Source: Singulisphaera acidiphila DSM 18658 (GTDB taxonomy: Bacteria > Planctomycetota > Planctomycetia > Isosphaerales > Isosphaeraceae). Taken from it: 64,000 nucleotides of DNA. This document shows positions 18,225 through 26,358 of the stretch, piece after piece. Both the position numbers and the translations under genes were made by a program. Every line of letters starts with the position of its first letter. The stretch's first letter is position 1. The notes under the pieces are model-generated. The model searched no databases, was not told where the DNA came from, and saw only the letters and a program-made list of their open reading frames with translations. The stretch is taken from positions 7,698,744-7,762,743 of the forward strand of contig NC_019892.1 of assembly GCF_000242455.2 (NCBI RefSeq), in the 5' to 3' direction.

Positions 18225-18791
18225 ATGCACGCTCGAGCATTCATTATCTGTACTTACGCCGCAATCTTGACTGCGATCGCCGGTTGCGGTTCGGGCAATG
18301 GACTTCATCTCGCCAAGGTCCGTGGCAAAGTGACGTACAAGGGCCAACCGATCACCTACGGCACGATCATGTTCGAGCCCGACAGTGCACGTGGCACGAA
18401 CGGTCCGTCGGCCGTCGGCTCGATTACGGGCGACGGCTCATTCGTCATGTCAACCGAGGAATCGGGCGATGGTGCCGTCGTCGGCTTGCACCGCGTGGCG
18501 GTGGTCGGGCTTGAAGCGATGCCGGACGCCCCGCAAAAAGCGTTACCCGATCCCGTGACCTCGCCCAGGGAGTTCATGATCGCCAAAACCCAGGCGGGGA
18601 CCCGCCTCAATTTCACGAAGAAGGCCGAAGCCCCCACCTTTACCGACAAGAACGGAAAGGTGTTTCGAATCACGATCCCGGAAAACCTTGGCAATCCCAG
18701 TACGTCCAACATCAAGGCAAGTGTGGGCCGCGGCTCGAACACCGTGAACATCGCGATCAATGAAAACGGGACGGCGGAAATCTCTCACTGA
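18225..18791 (+). CDS. Small lipoprotein, transthyretin/carboxypeptidase-regulatory-like
   Basis: The 188-residue protein starts MHARAFIICTYAAILTAIAGC. The lipobox IAGC places the acylated cysteine at residue 21. A beta-sandwich-like domain follows (KVRGKVTYKGQPITYGTIMFEPDS, GDGSFVMS, GLHRVAVVG). This is the pattern of small planctomycete lipoproteins encoded next to DUF1559 genes. A purine-rich site (GGGAGAC) precedes the ATG. It is likely co-transcribed with the pseudopilin gene and may decorate or stabilise the pseudopilin structure; that last point is inference. Confidence 0.85.
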   Translation: MHARAFIICTYAAILTAIAGCGSGNGLHLAKVRGKVTYKGQPITYGTIMFEPDSARGTNGPSAVGSITGDGSFVMSTEESGDGAVVGLHRVAVVGLEAMPDAPQKALPDPVTSPREFMIAKTQAGTRLNFTKKAEAPTFTDKNGKVFRITIPENLGNPSTSNIKASVGRGSNTVNIAINENGTAEISH

Positions 18792-18825
18792 GTGGAGTGG
18801 CCGTCCCGCCCAAGGTCAATCCCCA

Positions 18826-18895
18826 TGGTGGGCCGTGCCCACCCTCCAAGTTCGGATCGATCCTTACTGACTTGGAGGGTGGGCACGGCCCACCA
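18826..18895. repeat. Perfect 25-bp inverted repeat between convergent genes
   Basis: The arms 18826-18850 and 18871-18895 are exactly complementary (core GGTGGGCCGTGCCCACC) and enclose a 20-base loop that itself contains the palindrome GGATCGATCC. It lies 35 bases after the lipoprotein stop and 46 bases before the ROK kinase stop. A bidirectional terminator or a mobile palindromic (REP/MITE-like) element would both fit. A related short motif, GGGTGGGCACGTCCCACCC, forms the terminator at 62.2 kb. Confidence 0.85.
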
Positions 18896-18940
18896 ACTTC
18901 GACCCCGTTGCAAACTGAAGCAGAGGTGCCCCGCTCAACT

Positions 18941-19933
18941 TCACTCGGGCCCAGACGTCCCGTACATGAGCCGTGCGCAGCCCGCCGCGCCAATGTAGCC
19001 GGCGTCACCGCCAAGGGCGGCGTACTCGATCACGGTACGGGCAGCCGGGATCGGGAACGCGAGTGATTGGATATCACCGCGAATGTCGTTCAGGAGCGTC
19101 GTGCCCGCCGCGATCATCCCTCCACCGAAGAGGATCATGTCGGGGTCGATCGTGTTCATCAGGTTTACAGCGCCGACGGCGAGATACCGGGCCGTCTCGC
19201 GCATCAGGCGACGAGCAAGGGCATCCCCAGACTCAGCGGCCTCGGCGATCGCGCGACTCGTCAACAGGCCCTTGCCCCGAACCTCGTGCAAGCGGGATGA
19301 GATTCCTTCGTCCAGGGCCTCGTTGGCACGCTTGACGAGTGCGGTGGCCGAGGCATAGGCCTCAAGGTGACCGTAGGCGCCACAAGAGCACTGGCGGGCG
19401 TTTTCCATCTGGATGATCATGTGCCCACACTCCGCCCCGTTGCTGTGGCGACCGACGATGATCCGTCCGTGATCGATGATGCCACAGCCAATCCCAGTGC
19501 CGAGCGTAAAGAGGCCGAGGCTCTTGGCATCGCGGCCGGCGCCTGCCCAGAATTCACCGTAGGCGGCGGCGTTCGCATCGTTCTGGAGGACGGTCGGCTT
19601 GTCGAGCAGGTCGGCCAGCCGCTGGCGGATCGGCAGGTTGTCCCAACCTGGTAGGTTGGGGGGCTCGAGCAACATCCCCGCTTCGATGTCCATGGTCCCC
19701 GGTGAGCCAAGCCCGACCGCGACGATCTCTTTCCAGTCGAGTCCACTGGCCTTGACGGCCCGACGAGCCGCCTCGGCCAACGTCTCCAAGCCGACGTCGG
19801 GTCCCAAGGTCGCTTGCGTCTTCAAACTGACCGAGGAGCAGGACTGGCCGGCGTCGTCGACAACACCGCTCTTGATATTCGTGCCCCCGAGATCGATTCC
19901 AAGGTAGTACGGAGGGCGGCGGACGGCGCTCAT
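18941..19933 (-). CDS. ROK-family sugar kinase (glucokinase-like)
   Basis: This 330-residue cytoplasmic kinase has the N-terminal phosphate loop LGIDLGGTNIKSGVVD. It also has AVGLGSPG, the catalytic-loop region LQNDANAAAYGEFWAGAG, LGTGIGCGIIDHGRIIVGRHSNGAECGHMII, and the zinc-binding CSCGAYGHLEAYAS. These are hallmarks of ROK kinases, which phosphorylate glucose, N-acetylglucosamine, N-acetylmannosamine or fructose. The EAGH-type substrate motif reads AECGHM. It is a single gene facing the lipoprotein gene, with no pathway partner beside it, so the sugar remains open. Confidence 0.9.
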   Translation of the reverse strand: MSAVRRPPYYLGIDLGGTNIKSGVVDDAGQSCSSVSLKTQATLGPDVGLETLAEAARRAVKASGLDWKEIVAVGLGSPGTMDIEAGMLLEPPNLPGWDNLPIRQRLADLLDKPTVLQNDANAAAYGEFWAGAGRDAKSLGLFTLGTGIGCGIIDHGRIIVGRHSNGAECGHMIIQMENARQCSCGAYGHLEAYASATALVKRANEALDEGISSRLHEVRGKGLLTSRAIAEAAESGDALARRLMRETARYLAVGAVNLMNTIDPDMILFGGGMIAAGTTLLNDIRGDIQSLAFPIPAARTVIEYAALGGDAGYIGAAGCARLMYGTSGPE

Positions 19934-20200
19934 GAGAAGTCTCGACGAGTCTCGGATTCAAGTTGAGGGAAAACCTATCTTCCACTTCCTGACTTAGCTT
20001 ATCAGGAAAAACCTATAGCGGTCGACAGGGTCGCCCCGCTAGCCCGCTTGAATCAGGGCCGGGAAGGTCGATTCTTCCGAATCGCCAAGGCCAAATCCGA
20101 TATGTCCCCGCTCGGCGAGCGCCAGAGCCATCTCCACACCATTACGAAGGTGGGAACGGACCGTGGTGGTTCCGATCCGTCCCGACCCACGAACCGGACC

Positions 20201-20851
20201 TCACGATCGCGAACCAAAGTAGAATCCCACGATGGCGGCGAGGAGATGCTCAGGTCCGTACCGCCCGAAGCCAAGCAGGACGTGATTCAGAGTCCCGTGG
20301 ACCGAGGGGGGGAGGAAGGGCAAAAGCTGGTCCCAGATCAAGACCGCCAGGCCGATCGCGGCAACCAGTGAGAAGGTGGCCCGTACGTCCTCGATGGCTC
20401 GCGGTATCCGCCCCCCATGGCTCCAGAGCGTCATGATTCTCTGCATGACGACGCCCAGGAGGAAGCCCGCGGCCAGGATGAGGGTGACGACCCCTGGGTT
20501 CTTTCCCACCTGGGTCAGACGCCCTTGTTGATGCAAGAGCGCACCAACCACCAGAAAGCCGGCGATCAGGATGAGCCGCACCGCGCCCCGGGGCAGGTAG
20601 AGAGGCGGCGGTCCCCCTTCCGGATCGATGCCTTGACGGCCTCGAACCGCGAAGTAGTGCCCCAAGATGATGAAGAGCAAGTCCCTGAGCGAGTCCGGCA
20701 CCTCGCGATCAGGCCGGAGTGCCAGGTGGGCCCAGAGGGTGCCGAAGATCAGGATCGCCATCAGTGCACGGACGCTTCCCCCCGGCCAGCCATAGGCGTG
20801 GAGCCTGCGCCAATCCACTGGAGTCGAGTTCGCGAGATCGGGTTGCGACAT
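20201..20851 (-). CDS. Hypothetical multi-spanning membrane protein
   Basis: This 216-residue protein has a hydrophilic N-terminus and about five or six hydrophobic segments (ALMAILIFGTLWAHLAL, LRDLLFIILGHYFAV, LILIAGFLVVGALL, VVTLILAAGFLLGVVM, FSLVAAIGLAVLIWDQLLPFL, HLLAAIVGFYFG). The GxxxG-like glycine pattern in several helices suggests close helix packing. I recognise no catalytic motif or family. It is a single gene between the ROK kinase and the DUF1570 gene. Confidence 0.7.
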   Translation of the reverse strand: MSQPDLANSTPVDWRRLHAYGWPGGSVRALMAILIFGTLWAHLALRPDREVPDSLRDLLFIILGHYFAVRGRQGIDPEGGPPPLYLPRGAVRLILIAGFLVVGALLHQQGRLTQVGKNPGVVTLILAAGFLLGVVMQRIMTLWSHGGRIPRAIEDVRATFSLVAAIGLAVLIWDQLLPFLPPSVHGTLNHVLLGFGRYGPEHLLAAIVGFYFGSRS

Positions 20852-21232
20852 GATCGAGTCCTCAATCAGATGGACGAGCGAAATGGCCTGAACCAGGCCT
20901 CAATCGGCGCGACATTCGCGCAACGTTGAGTCGCCTGCAAAGTGCCTGGGGGCGCCTGCCCACCACGCTCGTCGTCAAAATCCGTTGTTGAGGACCTCAA
21001 ACTGGGAATTCCTGACGGACAGATCTTCGTTTCATTGATCCCGTTATTGGATTTTCTCATCATATTTCACTTCTACAGCTCGAAAGTGACCGTCCTGTTC
21101 GCTCCATTCCGTCGCGTTATAATGGAAAAGAACGGATGGCGAGTTCGCTATTCTTCACCAAGCCATGAGCGAACGGTGCGAACTCCGCACGCGATCCTGC
21201 CGGATTCCCGAGAAACAAAAAAAGGGACGACC
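20852..21232. other. Intergenic region with one promoter-like site
   Basis: No gene was found here. A perfect TATAAT at 21118-21123, with a weak CTGTTC 17 bp upstream, lies 110 bp before the DUF1570 gene and could be a sigma-70-type promoter for it. Confidence 0.4.
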
Positions 21233-22225
21233 ATGCCAAAGCCGCAGGGCACCCAAACGGATTGGGACCAGAGAATCCCAAGGCGAGCGTGGATGCTCGG
21301 CTCGCTCTTCGGCACGGTCGGACTGGTCGCGCCGGGTTGGTGCTCGACGCCGCTGGAATCGACGGCGGCCGACCTGGCGCCGATCTTCGCGAGAGCCAAG
21401 AAGGCCAAGCTCGGCGAGTTCCGGTTCAACGAGTCCAAGGAGAAGCACTACGTGGGGATCGGCGACGCCCCCGCCGACTTTCGCGCGGAGGCGGTCTCGA
21501 TCTGCGAGTCGCTGGCCAAGGTCTATCGCGATTACTTCGAGATGAAGAACTTCAAGGTCGGTATCCCCGAATCGCGCCTCATCGTGATCATCTTGAAGGA
21601 TAAGGATTCGTACAAAGCCTTTGTGGGCGATATGGCAGGAGCGGACGCGGGGGCTGAGGTTGGGGGGCACTACGACATCGAGGCGAACCAGTTCGTGGTC
21701 TTTGACTCCCAGCACAATGACAACCGGCGAGCCGCGTCCTCACGGGTGAACACGTTCACCCTGGTTCACGAAGCGATCCACCAGTTGACTTATAATACGG
21801 GGCTGCTCGAACGCCAAGGCGATGTCCCGGTCGCTATCAGCGAGGGACTCGCAACGTTCGGGGAACTCTGGCAGCACACCAATCGACGCTCGACGCTGGG
21901 GGTGAAAAACTCAGCGCGGCTGGCCGCCTTCTCACAGCCTGACGGCCGTGACGCCTGGATCCCCTTGGAAGAGATCCTCACCAAGGACGACCTTTTTGAA
22001 GACCCAGACACCGCACAGGTCGCCTATGCGGAGAGCTGGGTCCTCGTCCACTACTTCATGAAAACAACACCGTCGAAGCTCACGAAGTTTCGCGACTACC
22101 TCGACGCGATCCGCAAGCGACGCGATCCGTCACACCGGCTCGAAGACGCCCGCGCCCATCTGGGCGATCTCGCTCGGCTGGACAAGGAACTGAAGAAGTA
22201 CAGGCATAAGCAGATCCAACCTTGA
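21233..22225 (+). CDS. DUF1570 domain-containing exported protein, zinc-peptidase-like
   Basis: This 330-residue protein starts at MPKPQGTQTDW, with AAAGGGAC before the ATG. A twin-arginine-like export signal reads RIPRRAWMLGSLFGTVGLVAPGW. The core DUF1570 region contains NTFTLVHEAIHQLTYNTGLL, whose HEAIH matches the HExxH zinc motif, followed by VPVAISEGLATFGELW with a likely third ligand (Glu). The rest (YAESWVLVHYFMKTTPSKLTKFRDYL) resembles the MA-clan peptidase helical domain. It is probably periplasmic. The substrate is unknown, and the family has no established activity to my knowledge. Confidence 0.85.
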   Translation: MPKPQGTQTDWDQRIPRRAWMLGSLFGTVGLVAPGWCSTPLESTAADLAPIFARAKKAKLGEFRFNESKEKHYVGIGDAPADFRAEAVSICESLAKVYRDYFEMKNFKVGIPESRLIVIILKDKDSYKAFVGDMAGADAGAEVGGHYDIEANQFVVFDSQHNDNRRAASSRVNTFTLVHEAIHQLTYNTGLLERQGDVPVAISEGLATFGELWQHTNRRSTLGVKNSARLAAFSQPDGRDAWIPLEEILTKDDLFEDPDTAQVAYAESWVLVHYFMKTTPSKLTKFRDYLDAIRKRRDPSHRLEDARAHLGDLARLDKELKKYRHKQIQP

Positions 22226-22257
22226 CACGAGTCCCGAGGTCAAGGGCCGGCGTGGGG

Positions 22258-24207
22258 TCAGCCGAGGACCGGGTTGAGACCCATGTTCTTCCTCATCTCG
22301 GCGCGTTGTTTTTCGTAGTTCATGAGCATCTTGCGGTCGCGAAAGTGCTGCCGTTCTTTCCTCGCCTGGGCGCTGAGTACAAGCCGGCGCATCGAGCCGC
22401 TGGTCAATTCGCCTCGGTCCTTGTAGCGTCGGCGAATCCGGGCGGCCGGTTTTTCGCCGTAGGCATCGATGATCTCGTCTTCGAGCGAGACGAAGAACTG
22501 GCAGTGCCCGGGATCGCCCTGGCGAGCGCAACGACCGGCGAGCTGGCGATCGATCCGCCGCGACTCGTGCCGCTCAGTCCCGATCACATGGAGCCCGCCG
22601 CTCTTGGAAATCTCTTCGGTCAGCTTGATGTCGGTTCCTCGGCCGGCCATGTTGGTGGCCACCGTCACGCGACCCGGCTGCCCGGCCTGAGACACGATCT
22701 GAGCTTCAATCTCGTGGTTCTTGGCGTTCAAGATTTGATGTTCGATCTTGGCGGCATTCAAGAGCGCACTGAGTTTCTCCGACTTCTCGATTGAGCGGGT
22801 ACCGATCAGCACAGGCACTTGCAGCTTGTGCCACTCGACGATCTGATCGGCCACTGCCTGGAACTTTTCCGACTCGTTGGAAAAGATCCGGTCGTCGACC
22901 CAGACCCGGCGACAGCGGCGGTTGGTGGGAACCTTGAACACCTTGACCTTATAGATCCGGCGCAGCTCCGCCGCATCGCTCGACGCCGTCCCGGTCATCC
23001 CGGCGAGCTTCTTGTACTTCAAGAAGAAGTCTTGCACGGTCACCCGCGCGGCGGTGATCGTCTCGAGAGTCACTTCGAGCTTTTCTTTGGCCTGGATCGC
23101 CTGGTGAAGACCGTCCTGCCACTGGCGGCCGGGCATCATACGGCCGGTGAACTCATCGACGATGACGATCTCGTCGCTGGAGACCACGTAATCGCGGTCC
23201 CTCAGGTAGGCGATCTGAGCGCGAAGGGCCCGCTCGACATACTCGTAGAGTCCATCCACCGTCAGGGTGACGAACGACGAGTGGCCGGCGACGGCCTGCA
23301 CCTTGCGGCGTCCGGATGCGTTCAGTTCGGCCTTGCGCTCGGCCGGGTCGTACTTGAAGTCCTTGGTTCGGATGAGCGTCGCGGCGAGCTCGTCGGCCCC
23401 GAAGTAAGCGGCGGCTTCCTCCTGAGTCGGCTGGTTGTTCGCTCCGATAATCAACGGGGTTCGGGCTTCGTCAATCAGAATGCTATCGGCTTCGTCCACG
23501 ACCGCGAAGTGGTGGGTGCGCTGGACGGGGGTCTCTGATTCGGCGTGAGTGCCCGTGCCGAGAAAAGCTTGCTCGAACGACTTGCGATGGGTGTCCCCAA
23601 GTTGGAGCCGCTTGAGCTCATCGCGGAGGAAGTCGAAGCCGAACTCCTTGCTCGTCCCATAGGTGATGTCAGCGGCGTAGGCCGAGCGACGGACCGGATC
23701 GGGTTGACCGGTCTGGATACAGCCGACGCTCATCCCGAGCAAGTTGTAGATCGGCGTCATCCACTCGGCGTCACGGGACGCGAGGTAGTCGTTCACCGTG
23801 ATGACGTGAACGCCCTTACCTTGTAAGGCATTCAAGTAGGTTGGAAGCGTGGCGACGAGAGTCTTGCCTTCTCCGGTCTCCATCTCGGCGATACAGCGGT
23901 TATGGATCGCCGCGCCGCCGACCATTTGCACGTCGTAGTGCCGCTGTTTGACGGTCCGCTTGGCCGCCTCGCGGACCAGGGCGAAGGCCTCGACGAGCAT
24001 GCCGTTGAGCGAGTCTCCCTGACGTGCCTTGAGCTTGAGCTGTCGGCTCCGCTCGGCAATCTGGGCATCGCTCTCCTTTTCCAGCATCGGCTCCATCGCG
24101 TTGATTTGCGCCGCGTAGACAGCGTAACGGCTGAGCCGCCCTTGATGGGTCGGTCCCGCGATCGTCCGCATCTGGTTCAACCACTTCGGGCCCAGTCGAC
24201 TCGCCAT
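22258..24207 (-). CDS. Short SecA-type translocase ATPase
   Basis: This 649-residue protein carries the SecA motor. Walker A is EMETGEGKT (about 109-117), Walker B is VVDEADSILIDEARTPLIIG, and a complete preprotein cross-linking domain follows (VDGLYEYVERALRAQIAYLRDRDYVVSSDEIVIVDEFTGRMMPGRQWQDGLHQAI). The second motor domain has MTGTASSDAAELRRIYKV, NMAGRGTDIKL and GTERHESRRIDRQLAGRCARQGDPG. It ends about 75 residues after that, so the helical wing/scaffold and zinc-binding tail of normal SecA (about 850-950 residues) are largely absent. The start at 24207 (MASRLGPKWLN) is fixed by AGGAGGAG about 9 bases upstream; the longer frame to 24315 has none. It is probably a paralogue, not the housekeeping SecA. 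Confidence 0.87.
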   Translation of the reverse strand: MASRLGPKWLNQMRTIAGPTHQGRLSRYAVYAAQINAMEPMLEKESDAQIAERSRQLKLKARQGDSLNGMLVEAFALVREAAKRTVKQRHYDVQMVGGAAIHNRCIAEMETGEGKTLVATLPTYLNALQGKGVHVITVNDYLASRDAEWMTPIYNLLGMSVGCIQTGQPDPVRRSAYAADITYGTSKEFGFDFLRDELKRLQLGDTHRKSFEQAFLGTGTHAESETPVQRTHHFAVVDEADSILIDEARTPLIIGANNQPTQEEAAAYFGADELAATLIRTKDFKYDPAERKAELNASGRRKVQAVAGHSSFVTLTVDGLYEYVERALRAQIAYLRDRDYVVSSDEIVIVDEFTGRMMPGRQWQDGLHQAIQAKEKLEVTLETITAARVTVQDFFLKYKKLAGMTGTASSDAAELRRIYKVKVFKVPTNRRCRRVWVDDRIFSNESEKFQAVADQIVEWHKLQVPVLIGTRSIEKSEKLSALLNAAKIEHQILNAKNHEIEAQIVSQAGQPGRVTVATNMAGRGTDIKLTEEISKSGGLHVIGTERHESRRIDRQLAGRCARQGDPGHCQFFVSLEDEIIDAYGEKPAARIRRRYKDRGELTSGSMRRLVLSAQARKERQHFRDRKMLMNYEKQRAEMRKNMGLNPVLG

Positions 24208-24375
24208 GACCCGTGCTCCTCCTCGGCTGACCTTCAAGATGTTCTTACCGAACGATCGGGCCAGTTCTGCCCGGCTCTCATCATGCGATTTGAGCGCTTG
24301 CCCCGCCGCGCGCAAGCTTCCCGATCAACGGGACAGCGATCCCGCCTATTCTCCCGGGACGAAACCATCCGGCTC

Positions 24376-25398
24376 TCATTTTTTGCTGGGGCGCATCGCG
24401 GTGAATTTGACTTGATCTCCTTTGAACTCGAAGTAGTAGTTCATCCGAGGGTCGTTCACAGACTGATCGTATTGCTTGATCCAGTTGGTGAGCACCTTCC
24501 ACTTCTCGGAGAAGGGGAGTTCACCGGGCCGTTCTTCGTTGGGGGGCATCCCCCAGAAGACCAGCAAATGGTCACCCGATTGTACCCAGAGTTTCGACTC
24601 CGATTCCGCGACGACGGCTTGAAAGATGTTCGGACTTCGCTTGATGAGGTCATCTCGCTGTACCGACCTGAGGAAGTTGGCCAGCTTGGCTCCCGCCAGC
24701 ACGCATTCGTCAACAACGGGTAATTTGTTCGGCCCGCTCTCCGTCTTCCACGTTTCGCCGACATTCCGTAGGAACGGGGGGAGTGAGGGAGATCCACCCC
24801 GTCGTTCGAGAAACAAAGTGGCCGCGGCATTCAGGTTGACATCATCCTGGTTGAGGATGACGGCCTCCTGGTCGATCAATTCCTTTCGGGAATGTTCCAC
24901 CGACACCAAGGCCACGGGCTCGCGGTAGTCCAGGTGCACGACCACGCGGTTGGGGTTCTGGCGCATAACAACCGCCTTGCGGACCCAGCCATCGCGTTGG
25001 AAGGCAAGTTTGAGCTTTTCCGTGTCGAGATCGAGCAGTGAGAACTGCTCCGGATCGCCGCTCTCCTTCCGGACTCGCTCCAAGAAATGCTTGGATCCCC
25101 CTTTGTACCAGCCGGGTGGAGGGGGATCGAGCACGATCTCGCTGAACGCGACCTGGTACTCCGCCTGCTTGTGGACGAAGGTCCGCAGCGACCGGAGCCC
25201 GTGGAGCCCGGCCAGGGAGAGGACATATAAGAACCCCGCCCCTGCGAGGATCGCCAGCACAATCCGAGGCCGCGAGAGCCGGCGCACACTCGGCGGTGTG
25301 ACGAAGCGCGCGAAGCGACGACCCCGAATGGGGTCGTTCTCCGACTCATGAGACGGGTCGTCGGCCGTCGCGATCCGAGGAGGTTCGCGGTGTTCCAT
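24376..25398 (-). CDS. FtsQ/DivIB-like cell-division protein
   Basis: This 340-residue protein starts at MEHREPPRIATAD, with AGGAGG 7 bases upstream. It has a cytoplasmic N-terminus of about 50 residues and one membrane helix (IVLAILAGAGFLYVLSLAGL). A POTRA-like region follows (FSLLDLDTEKLKLAFQRDGWVRKAVVMRQNPNRVVVHLDYREPVALVSVE), then a longer beta-rich domain. This topology and the position right after murB in a murC-murB-ftsQ order support an FtsQ-type role. Sequence similarity is weak, so the call rests on architecture and context. It lies 78 bp after murB, probably in the same operon. FtsZ is absent from most planctomycetes, which makes the retention notable. Confidence 0.65.
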   Translation of the reverse strand: MEHREPPRIATADDPSHESENDPIRGRRFARFVTPPSVRRLSRPRIVLAILAGAGFLYVLSLAGLHGLRSLRTFVHKQAEYQVAFSEIVLDPPPPGWYKGGSKHFLERVRKESGDPEQFSLLDLDTEKLKLAFQRDGWVRKAVVMRQNPNRVVVHLDYREPVALVSVEHSRKELIDQEAVILNQDDVNLNAAATLFLERRGGSPSLPPFLRNVGETWKTESGPNKLPVVDECVLAGAKLANFLRSVQRDDLIKRSPNIFQAVVAESESKLWVQSGDHLLVFWGMPPNEERPGELPFSEKWKVLTNWIKQYDQSVNDPRMNYYFEFKGDQVKFTAMRPSKK

Positions 25399-25476
25399 CA
25401 CCTGACCTCCTGCGGCGCGTTCGTCCAGAACTGGGGCCACGTCTGGGAACCAGACACGAGGGATTCCACGAACCGT

Positions 25477-26358
25477 TTACCAGACCTGAAGTTGAAGCTC
25501 GAGCTCGTAGCCAAACTGCTGCCAGACCCGCTGTCGGATCTGGTCGATCAGGTGGAGAACGTCGTCGGCCTTCGCCCCCGGCTGGGCCACAATGAAATTG
25601 GCGTGCCGGTCGGAAACCTCCGCCCCCCCCACGCGCGTCCCTTTCAGGCCGGCCTGATCGATCAGGGTGCCGGCCGGAACGTCCGGAGTCGGGTTCTTGA
25701 ACATACAGCCCGACGACTGGTGGCCGTACGGCTGGTTCTCCTTCTTGACGATCCAGATCCGCCGCATCCGTCGGACGACCGCCTCGGGGTCGGAGCCTTC
25801 AAGCTCGAACTCGGCCGAGAGAATCACGGGCTCATCGAGGTTCGAGGCGCGATCGGCGAAGCTCAGGTCATCGCGATCGCGGACCTGGATCTCGTCGGAG
25901 GCGTCGATCACCGTGGCCTTGCGGACAAGCTGGCCGATCGCGACCTGACGATCGCCCGCGTTCCCCCGGAGCGCTCCGCCGACGGTGCCGGGGATCCCGG
26001 TAAGAAACTCCAAGCCCGCCAGGCCGGCGCGGGCGGTCTGCGAGATCAGGGCCGTCAGAGGAACGGCCGCCCCCGCCTCGACGATGTTGTCGCGGACGGT
26101 CACGTCCGAGAAAGCCGGGCTCTCCAGGTGGATCACCATGGCCTGCACCCCCTCATCGCGGACCAGGACGTTCGATCCGCCGCTCAGGATCTTGACCGGG
26201 ACCTGCTCCTGGTGGCAGCGGCGGAGCAGGCCGACCAGCTCGTCGAGCGTCCTTGGCCGCGCCAGGAACGCCGCCGGACCGCCCAGCCGAAACCAGATAT
26301 GGGGAGCCAGCGGCTCATCGGCCTTGATGATCGCGCGAAAGTCGTCGAATGAATGCAT
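25477..26358 (-). CDS. murB: UDP-N-acetylenolpyruvoylglucosamine reductase
   Basis: MurB (293 residues) reduces UDP-GlcNAc-enolpyruvate to UDP-MurNAc with FAD and NADPH, in the cytoplasmic steps of peptidoglycan synthesis. The FAD domain shows VPVKILSGGSNVLVRDEG, LAGLEFLTGIPGTVGGALRGNAGD and a C-terminal HANFIVAQPGAKADDVLHLIDQIRQRV. The proton-donor position reads SSGCMFKNP, a Cys in place of the usual Ser as in a subset of MurB enzymes, and the final Glu is in GYELELQLQVW. The usual YR in the (F/Y)xYRxS motif is FADRAS, so the Tyr is changed while the Arg remains. Its start overlaps the end of the MurC-like gene by 44 bp, indicating co-transcription. Confidence 0.92.
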   Translation of the reverse strand: MHSFDDFRAIIKADEPLAPHIWFRLGGPAAFLARPRTLDELVGLLRRCHQEQVPVKILSGGSNVLVRDEGVQAMVIHLESPAFSDVTVRDNIVEAGAAVPLTALISQTARAGLAGLEFLTGIPGTVGGALRGNAGDRQVAIGQLVRKATVIDASDEIQVRDRDDLSFADRASNLDEPVILSAEFELEGSDPEAVVRRMRRIWIVKKENQPYGHQSSGCMFKNPTPDVPAGTLIDQAGLKGTRVGGAEVSDRHANFIVAQPGAKADDVLHLIDQIRQRVWQQFGYELELQLQVW

